A DNA stretch of 40,581 bases from Azospirillum sp. TSO22-1. GTDB lineage: Bacteria; Pseudomonadota; Alphaproteobacteria; Azospirillales; Azospirillaceae. This document shows, piece by piece, positions 35,298-40,581 of this stretch (its first letter is position 1; each line of letters begins with the position of its first letter). Under the pieces are notes generated by a model. That model was not told the origin of the DNA. It did no database searches and was given only the letters and a program-made list of their open reading frames with translations. Where the stretch lies: contig NZ_LGQZ01000167.1 in assembly GCF_003116015.1 (NCBI RefSeq), positions 1 to 40,581 of the forward strand, given 5' to 3'. Made by a program: the position numbers and the translations under genes.

Positions 35298-36350
35298 TTA
35301 CGGGAACATCGGCGCTTGGTCGATGCCGGTGGTCTCGCCCAGGCCCAGCATGACGTTCATGTTCTGGATCGCCTGGCCCGAGGCCCCCTTCACCAGGTTG
35401 TCGATGACCGACACGATGATGGCGCCGCGCGGCGTGCGGTCAGCGAAGACGCCGATCAGCGCGTGGTTCGAGCCGCGCACGTGCCGCGTCGCCGGCGCGA
35501 TGCCCGGCGCGGTCACGCCGACGAAGGCCTCGCCCTCGTACTTCTTCTTGAGAGTCTCGCGCAGGTCGTCGGCGTTGACGCCCTCGGCCATGCGGACATA
35601 GATCGTGCTCATCATGCCGCGGTTCATCGGCACGAGGTGCGGCGTGAATGACACGGTGACCGGCCGGCCGGCGGCGAGCCGCAGTTCCTGCTCGATCTCC
35701 GGCATGTGCCGGTGGTAGCCGACGCCGTAGGCGTTGAAGCCCTCGGACACCTCGGTGAAGAGGTTCTGCTGCTTGGCGTCGCGCCCGGCGCCCGACACCC
35801 CGGACTTGGCGTCGATAACGATCCCGCCCGGCTCGATCATCTCATCGAGCAGCAACGGCGCCAGCGGCAGCAACGAGGACGTCGGGTAGCAGCCGGGGTT
35901 GGCGACGACGCGCGCCTTGCGCACACCCTGCCGGTTCAGCTCGGTCAGGCCGTAGGCGACCTCCTTCTGCAACTCGACCGCCCGGTGCTCGTGGCCGTAC
36001 CACTCGGCGTAACTGTGCGGGTCGGTCAGGCGGAAGTCGGCGGACAGGTCCACCACCTTGATCCCGTTGGGGATGCCGGCGACGATCTCCTGCGTGGTGC
36101 CGTGCGGCAGGGCGCAGAACACGACGTCGAGTTGGTCCCAGTTGACCTGCTCGATCTTCACCAGATCCGGCAGCGTGTAGTGCTGGAGGTGCGGGAACAC
36201 CTCGGCCATCGGCTTGCCGGCCTGCCGCTCGGCGGTCAGCGCGCGGATCTCCGCCGCCGGGTGGCGCAGCAGCATGCGCACGAGGTCCGCGCCGGTGTAG
36301 CCGCTGGCGCCGAGGATGCCGATCCGGACGGGGGTGACGGTGGTGGCCAT
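35298..36350 (-). CDS. argC: N-acetyl-gamma-glutamyl-phosphate reductase
   Basis: ArgC makes N-acetylglutamate semialdehyde in arginine synthesis. It has 350 residues from ATG 36350 (MATTVTPVRIGILGASGYTG), which carries the NADP-binding loop. The catalytic Cys154 is in NPGCYPTSS. KSGVSGAGRDAKQ and YRHMPEIEQEL are other family signatures. A strong terminator separates it from rpsI, so it has its own promoter or relies on read-through. Confidence 0.95.
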   Translation of the reverse strand: MATTVTPVRIGILGASGYTGADLVRMLLRHPAAEIRALTAERQAGKPMAEVFPHLQHYTLPDLVKIEQVNWDQLDVVFCALPHGTTQEIVAGIPNGIKVVDLSADFRLTDPHSYAEWYGHEHRAVELQKEVAYGLTELNRQGVRKARVVANPGCYPTSSLLPLAPLLLDEMIEPGGIVIDAKSGVSGAGRDAKQQNLFTEVSEGFNAYGVGYHRHMPEIEQELRLAAGRPVTVSFTPHLVPMNRGMMSTIYVRMAEGVNADDLRETLKKKYEGEAFVGVTAPGIAPATRHVRGSNHALIGVFADRTPRGAIIVSVIDNLVKGASGQAIQNMNVMLGLGETTGIDQAPMFP

Positions 36351-36387
36351 GGTGGTTCCCTGTCGTGTGGAGAGGAGCACAAACAGA

Positions 36388-36415
36388 AAGGGGGCGTCCC
36401 GCAGGACGCCCCCTT
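36388..36415 (-). terminator. Terminator of the rplM-rpsI operon
   Basis: A perfect 12-bp stem (AAGGGGGCGTCC with GGACGCCCCCTT, loop CGCA). On the minus strand it is followed by TCTGTTTGTG. It lies between the rpsI stop and the argC start. Confidence 0.8.
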
Positions 36416-36442
36416 CTGTACCATAAACGCGGGGTCGCGGGC

Positions 36443-36937
36443 TTAACGCTTCGAGAACTGGAAGCTGCGGCGCGCCTTCGCGCGGCCGTACTTCTTGCGC
36501 TCGACGACGCGGGCGTCGCGGGTCAGGAAGCCGGCGGCCTTCAGCGGCGGGCGCAGGCCCGGCTCGAAGTAGGTCAGCGCCTTCGAGATGCCGTGACGGA
36601 CCGCGCCGGCCTGGCCGGACAGGCCGCCGCCGGTCACGGTGACCAGCACGTCGAACTGGCCGGCGCGGTCGGTCACGCCGAACGGCTGGGCGATCATCAT
36701 GCGCAGCACCGGACGGGCGAAGTAGACCTCCTGGTCGCGGCCGTTCACGGTGATCTTGCCGGAGCCCGGCTTGATCCACACGCGGGCGACGGCGTCCTTG
36801 CGCTTGCCGGTGGCGTAGGCACGGCCGAACTGGTCGAGCTTCGGCTGCGCGACCTCGGCGGAGGCGCCGGCCGGGGCGGCGGTGCCCGAGCCCTGCAGAT
36901 CCTTCAGGCTGGAGAGGGTGGTGGTGACCTGAGCCAT
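36443..36937 (-). CDS. rpsI: 30S ribosomal protein S9
   Basis: S9 contacts the P-site tRNA through its C-terminal tail. It has 164 residues, with an N-terminal extension of about 35 residues common in alphaproteobacteria. Core motifs are GRAYATGKRKDAVARVW, DVLVTVTGGGLSGQAGAVRHG and the typical end (RRSFQFSKR). It starts four bases after rplM ends. Confidence 0.97.
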   Translation of the reverse strand: MAQVTTTLSSLKDLQGSGTAAPAGASAEVAQPKLDQFGRAYATGKRKDAVARVWIKPGSGKITVNGRDQEVYFARPVLRMMIAQPFGVTDRAGQFDVLVTVTGGGLSGQAGAVRHGISKALTYFEPGLRPPLKAAGFLTRDARVVERKKYGRAKARRSFQFSKR

Positions 36938-36941
36938 AGGA

Positions 36942-37406
36942 TTACGCGCTCCGCTTGTTCTTCGGGTTCAGGGCGCCGACGTCGAGGACGGCCGGCTGCT
37001 GCGCCTCGTGCGGGTGGACAGCGCCCTTGTAGACCTTGAGGTGGGACATCTGCTTGCGGCCGAGCGGGCCGCGCGGGATCATGCGCTCCACGGCCTTCTC
37101 GATGACCCGCTCCGGGTACTTGCCGTCGAGGATCTGGCCCTTGGAACGGCCCTTGATGCCGCCCGGATAGCCGGTGTGCCAGTAGAAGATGTCGTCCTTG
37201 CGCTTGTTGCCGGTCAGCTTCACCTTCTCGGCGTTGATGACCACGATGTGGTCGCCACCGTCCATGTGAGGGGTGTAGGTCGGCTTGTGCTTGCCGCGCA
37301 GCATGTTCGCCAGGATGCTGGCGAGCCGGCCGAGCACCAGCCCGTCGGCGTCGACGACGTACCACTTCTTCTCGATGGTCGCCGGCGTCAGATTGAAGGT
37401 CTTCAT
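36942..37406 (-). CDS. rplM: 50S ribosomal protein L13
   Basis: L13 is an early assembly protein of the large subunit. It has 154 residues from ATG 37406 (MKTFNL). Conserved stretches: WYVVDADGLVLGRLAS, GDHIVVINAEKVKLTGNK, YWHTGYPGGIK and RMIPRGPLGRKQMSHLKVY. The frame continues upstream, but those residues are not L13-like. It leads an operon with rpsI. Confidence 0.97.
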   Translation of the reverse strand: MKTFNLTPATIEKKWYVVDADGLVLGRLASILANMLRGKHKPTYTPHMDGGDHIVVINAEKVKLTGNKRKDDIFYWHTGYPGGIKGRSKGQILDGKYPERVIEKAVERMIPRGPLGRKQMSHLKVYKGAVHPHEAQQPAVLDVGALNPKNKRSA

Positions 37407-37473
37407 CGCCACACTCGTTGAGTGAATCGTGGATCGGCAGGCCGCCGAATCCCGCGGCGCCGAAGCGGCCGGT

Positions 37474-37502
37474 TTTGTACGGGTTTCACACCCGCGCGTC
37501 AA
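37474..37502 (-). promoter_or_regulatory. Promoter of rplM-rpsI
   Basis: On the minus strand, TTGACG (37497-37502), a 17-base spacer and TACAAA (37474-37479) form a near-consensus sigma-70 promoter, 67 bases before the rplM ATG. This fits a strongly expressed ribosomal operon. Confidence 0.7.
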
Positions 37503-37505
37503 CGC

Positions 37506-37579
37506 AAAAAATATCGGCCGATATCAATGGCTTAACGTCGCGGTAATTACATACCGCAGACCAAAAGCCATTGATATCG
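37506..37579 (-). terminator. Nested-hairpin terminator after the thioesterase gene
   Basis: An outer 15-bp perfect inverted repeat (CGATATCAATGGCTT at 37519-37533 with its complement at 37565-37579) encloses a smaller stem, GCGGTA-ATTACA-TACCGC (37540-37557). On the minus strand the outer stem is followed by a GC-palindrome (ATATCGGCCGATAT) and six T residues (37506-37511). It insulates the thioesterase/kinase genes from the rplM promoter just downstream. Confidence 0.65.
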
Positions 37580-37594
37580 CTTCACTTTTCCGCA

Positions 37595-38071
37595 CTAGGC
37601 GTTATCTCGGTATCCAGATACCGCGAGCGTGACCGGGTCGTGCGGCGGGATGGAATAGGTGCCGGTGGCGTGCGCCACGGGCTCCTCCGAGCCGTCGTCG
37701 GAGAACAGCAGCACCTCGCCGTAGGCCAGCCGCTTGCCGAGCTTCAGCAGACGCCCCTCGGCGATCATCCCGACGGGCGGCGGACGCTTGAGGAAGTTGA
37801 TGGTCATGCTGGTGGTGACGGCCAGTTCGACCCGGCCGATGGCGCTGAGCACCGCGGCGTACAGCGCCACATCGGCCAACCCGAACATCGCCGGCCCCAT
37901 GACGGTCCCACCAGGGCGGACGAAGTCGGTCTTGTAGGGCATGCGCATGCGCACGCGGCCGGCGACCAGCTCGTCGATGCTGATGCCGAAGTTGCCGACC
38001 AGCGGCACGCCTTCACGGATCAGCTCCTCCAGTTCGGGAATCGGGATAACGGTGGGGGCGGGCTTGGTCAT
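37595..38071 (-). CDS. PaaI-family hotdog thioesterase
   Basis: A 158-residue single hotdog-fold protein, likely an acyl-CoA thioesterase. Family features: LVGNFGISIDELVAGRVRMR, VRPGGTVMGPAMFGLADVALY (the active-site loop and helix) and TTSMTINFLKRP. The usual catalytic Asn/Asp-HGG signature appears here in changed form (RPGG). The substrate is unknown. It starts 27 bases after the kinase gene ends and is probably co-transcribed. The last codons overlap a short palindrome. Confidence 0.82.
   Translation of the reverse strand: MTKPAPTVIPIPELEELIREGVPLVGNFGISIDELVAGRVRMRMPYKTDFVRPGGTVMGPAMFGLADVALYAAVLSAIGRVELAVTTSMTINFLKRPPPVGMIAEGRLLKLGKRLAYGEVLLFSDDGSEEPVAHATGTYSIPPHDPVTLAVSGYRDNA
37608..37623. 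repeat. Short palindrome in the 3' end of the thioesterase gene
   Basis: CGGTATC-CA-GATACCG, with 7-bp perfect arms, lies within the last codons. With the nested terminator it makes this end unusually rich in stems. Confidence 0.5.
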
Positions 38072-38097
38072 GCGGGGCTCTCGGTCGGCGGAACGGG

Positions 38098-40356
38098 TCA
38101 CGCCACCGGCAACGGCAGGGCCTGCGGCTCCTCCTGATGCTCGCAGCGTGCGGCTGGAAAGGAGAGCGTGACCGCGGTGCCTTTGTAAAGCTCGCTGTGC
38201 AGACTGATGGTGCCGCCATGCGCCTCGATCAGCGCCTTGGTGATGCTGAGACCCAGCCCCACCCCGCCGGCCGGCCGCGTGTGCGCGGTGCCGGCCTGAC
38301 CGAACGGCTCCCACACCTTGACAAGGTCCTCCGGCGCGATGCCGGTGCCGGTGTCGCGCACCGCCAGGTCGACGCCGCCGTCCGGGCGCCCGGCCGCGGC
38401 GATGGTGACGGTGCCGCCGCGCCGGGTGAACTTCAGGCTGTTGAAGGTGAGGTTCACCAGCATCTGGATCACGCGGCGCGCGTCGCAGCGCAGCCACGGC
38501 AACGGGCACGGCACGTCGAACTCCAGCGTCACCCCCGCCTCGGCGGCGCGGTTGGTGAGGATCTGCGCGGCGCGGCTGACCAGTTCGCCGACCGGCAGCA
38601 CCTCCTCGCTCAGCTCCAGCACGCCCAGCTCGATTCGCGATACCTCCAGGATGTCGTCGATGATGCCCAGCAGGTGCCGGCCGGACAGGTGGATGGCGTC
38701 CACGTAGCCCTTGTAGCGCTCGCTGCCCACCGGGCCGAACAGTCCGGTCTGCATCACCTCGGAATAGCCGAGGATGGCGTTGAGCGGGGTGCGCAGCTCG
38801 TGGCTCATCACCGCCAGGAAGTTGGTCTTGGAGCGGTTGGCCGCCTCCGCCTCGCGCTTGGCGGCGAGCAGCGCCGCCTCGGTGTCCTTGAGGTGGGTGA
38901 TGTCGCGCCCCTCGGGCAGCAGATAGATGACCGCGCCATCCCCGTCGTAGATTGGCCGCAGCGAGAAATCGACGTGCATCACCGCGCCGTCCGGCGCCGT
39001 GTGAGTTGTCTCGAAGCGCAGGAAGGCGCCGGCGGCGGCCCGGGCGACGGCGGCCTTCAGCCGCTCCTGGTCGGCCGGGGCATGCGCCCACCACGGCGTG
39101 TCCCAGAAGTACTTCCCACGCATCTGATCCTCGGTGGCGCCGATGAATCTCAGCGCCGTCTCGTTCACCTCGATCATCCGGCCGCCGGTGTCCAGCAGGC
39201 CGATGAACTCGAAGGTGTGATCGAAGATGGCGCGGAAGCGCCGCTCACGCTCGCGCAGTGCCATGCTGGCGGCGCGCTGCGCGGTGATGTCGAGCAGCAC
39301 CGCCTCCATCCGCCCGGGGCCGGAGCGCCAGCCGCTGGCCGACACCCAGCGCGTCTCGCCGTCGTCATTGACGATGCGCACCGGCATCTGCCATGGCGCG
39401 CCGACCTCCGGGCAGGCGGCCACCCATCCCGCCAGCGCGGCGCGGTCGTCGGGATGGACGACGTCGAGAAAACCGCCGGAGTCAGCCGCCAGCCGTGCGC
39501 CGGCGATGCGCAACCGGCGGCCGGCGTTGTCGGTGACGAACTCAACCGGCAGGCGCCCTTCGGTGCGCCACACCACGCCCACCACCGGGCTGCGGTTGAT
39601 CATGGCGGCGAGGCGGATGCGCTCCTGCTCGGCCAGCCGGCGGTGCGTGGTGTCGCGACCCACCGTCTGGATCGCGGTCAGCCGTCCCCCGGCATCGAAC
39701 ACCGCGAGACGGCGCCAAGTGATCCAGCGCGTGGTTCCGTCGGGGTTCGGCCAGGGCTCCTCGCTGCTCTCCGGGGCGGAGCCGGGCGCCGCCTCGGCGA
39801 TGAAGCGCTCGGCCGCCGCCACGGTGGCCGGCGGCAGGTGGTCGCGCAGCGTGCCGGCAACGAACTCGCGCGGCGTGGTGCCGCACAGCGCCGCCAGTTC
39901 GCGGTTGACCACGGTGACCGTCAGGTCGGGCTGGAAGCGGCAGACCAGCTCCGTCTGGTCATCGACGGTGGTGCGGAACTTGTCGCGGCTGGAAAAGATC
40001 TTGCAAACGAAGCACTTGTCCTCGGTCACGTCGGACAGCGTGACCAGCCGCGATCCATCCGGCAGCGCCCGCGCGGCGAAGGTGACGTCGCGGCACTCCC
40101 CGTCGCTGCGCACCAGGAAGGCGGTGCCGCGGTCCGCACCGAACGCCGGCGCGCCCTCGATCCCATGCAGCGGGGTCAGCTGGTCGAACGGCAGCCCGGC
40201 CAGCGCCTCGGCCGCGTCACGGCCGATCAGCGCGGCGAAGGCCGCGTTGGCGACGACGATGCGCTCGTCCACCCCGACAATGCAGGTGGCGGTAGGGCTG
40301 TCCATGAAGATGGCGCGCCAGTCGATGGCCCCCGGCACGGTGTCCTTCACCTGCAC
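38098..40356 (-). CDS. Multi-PAS sensor histidine kinase
   Basis: A 752-residue soluble histidine kinase with no membrane segment. Four PAS-like domains can be placed at about 15-110, 125-245, 255-370 and 375-490. The HisKA box is SHELRTPLN with the phosphorylated H519. The ATP-binding domain shows the N box (MLVNLTFNSLKF), G1 (VRDTGTGIAPED) and G2 (GGVGLGLSITKALIEAHGG). No receiver domain is fused, and no response regulator is adjacent in the window. A CxxC pair (C115, C118) lies between the first two PAS domains. The GTG start at 40356 is preceded by GGGGA. The signal is cytoplasmic and unknown. Confidence 0.92.
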   Translation of the reverse strand: MQVKDTVPGAIDWRAIFMDSPTATCIVGVDERIVVANAAFAALIGRDAAEALAGLPFDQLTPLHGIEGAPAFGADRGTAFLVRSDGECRDVTFAARALPDGSRLVTLSDVTEDKCFVCKIFSSRDKFRTTVDDQTELVCRFQPDLTVTVVNRELAALCGTTPREFVAGTLRDHLPPATVAAAERFIAEAAPGSAPESSEEPWPNPDGTTRWITWRRLAVFDAGGRLTAIQTVGRDTTHRRLAEQERIRLAAMINRSPVVGVVWRTEGRLPVEFVTDNAGRRLRIAGARLAADSGGFLDVVHPDDRAALAGWVAACPEVGAPWQMPVRIVNDDGETRWVSASGWRSGPGRMEAVLLDITAQRAASMALRERERRFRAIFDHTFEFIGLLDTGGRMIEVNETALRFIGATEDQMRGKYFWDTPWWAHAPADQERLKAAVARAAAGAFLRFETTHTAPDGAVMHVDFSLRPIYDGDGAVIYLLPEGRDITHLKDTEAALLAAKREAEAANRSKTNFLAVMSHELRTPLNAILGYSEVMQTGLFGPVGSERYKGYVDAIHLSGRHLLGIIDDILEVSRIELGVLELSEEVLPVGELVSRAAQILTNRAAEAGVTLEFDVPCPLPWLRCDARRVIQMLVNLTFNSLKFTRRGGTVTIAAAGRPDGGVDLAVRDTGTGIAPEDLVKVWEPFGQAGTAHTRPAGGVGLGLSITKALIEAHGGTISLHSELYKGTAVTLSFPAARCEHQEEPQALPLPVA

Positions 40357-40581
40357 GACCGGTCCCCGGACGATGGATGCTCAAAAGGATAAGCATCATG
40401 GCCGAAAGGACGGCGGCGAGTCACGGAATTCCCCAAATGGCCGCACCCGCAATTTTCACATTCTAATATGCGTGAATATACGCAGCATTTCACAACTTTC
40501 CCGTTGAATCCACCGCCCGCCTGCGCTCTCATGGCAGCCACCGCAACGCACCCGTTCCGTTCCGCCGCATCGGCGGGGAAG
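40357..40581. other. Upstream region of the histidine kinase
   Basis: No gene is supported in the last 225 bases. An AT-rich patch at 40450-40500 holds a small inverted repeat, TGCGT-GAATAT-ACGCA (40469-40484). On the minus strand TATATT and CATATT make plausible -10 boxes for the kinase gene. The outermost part may belong to another gene beyond the window. Confidence 0.35.

Noticed and set aside
38137..40392. 751-codon plus-strand frame opposite the histidine kinase
   Set aside because: No family features; the minus-strand frame carries complete kinase boxes.

Overview
The window looks like a chromosomal segment of a Rhodospirillales alphaproteobacterium, most likely Azospirillum or a close relative. 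The DNA is GC-rich. It carries a class I PHA synthase, a conserved aminotransferase-hom-glpX block with recJ on the same strand, rplM-rpsI-argC, and Fur-type and REP-type sites of alphaproteobacterial style. The species call is an inference from gene content and base composition.

Positions 1-16.8 kb are a genomic island. The left edge is mobile-element debris: a decayed large serine recombinase and a truncated Tn3-type resolvase, meeting at a 111-bp MITE-like palindrome. Next comes a tightly coupled defence operon of DISARM type: N6-adenine methyltransferase, a large DrmE-like protein, the DrmA helicase, DrmB (DUF1998) and DrmC (PLD nuclease). Its subunit mix fits neither published DISARM class neatly: an adenine methylase is present, but I see no SNF2 helicase DrmD and no cytosine methylase. 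An HNH endonuclease with a ScoMcrA-like head follows, with its own promoter and a candidate operator. Five bases after its stop lies a single sequence resembling a type I-E CRISPR repeat. The island ends with a tyrosine integrase next to the 3' end of tRNA-Glu(TTC), the presumed attachment site.

Positions 16.9-27.5 kb hold recJ, an ECF sigma / membrane protein / periplasmic metal-sensor-like trio, a Ser/Thr-rich repeat protein, a glycosyltransferase-like protein and a TonB-dependent siderophore receptor behind a strong Fur-box candidate. Two lower-GC glycan or small-molecule modification genes follow, one of them a lectin-like/methyltransferase/glycosyltransferase-like fusion. This block separates recJ from glpX, which are usually neighbours in alphaproteobacteria.

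Positions 27.5-40.6 kb are mostly housekeeping: glpX, hom and an alaC-like aminotransferase in one operon; a small lipoprotein divergent from phaC; an OmpA-family protein; a gamma-carbonic anhydrase; argC; rpsI and rplM; a PaaI-type thioesterase; and a multi-PAS histidine kinase. Several intergenic hairpins are clear terminators. A two-hairpin REP/BIME-like element occurs twice, in opposite orientations.
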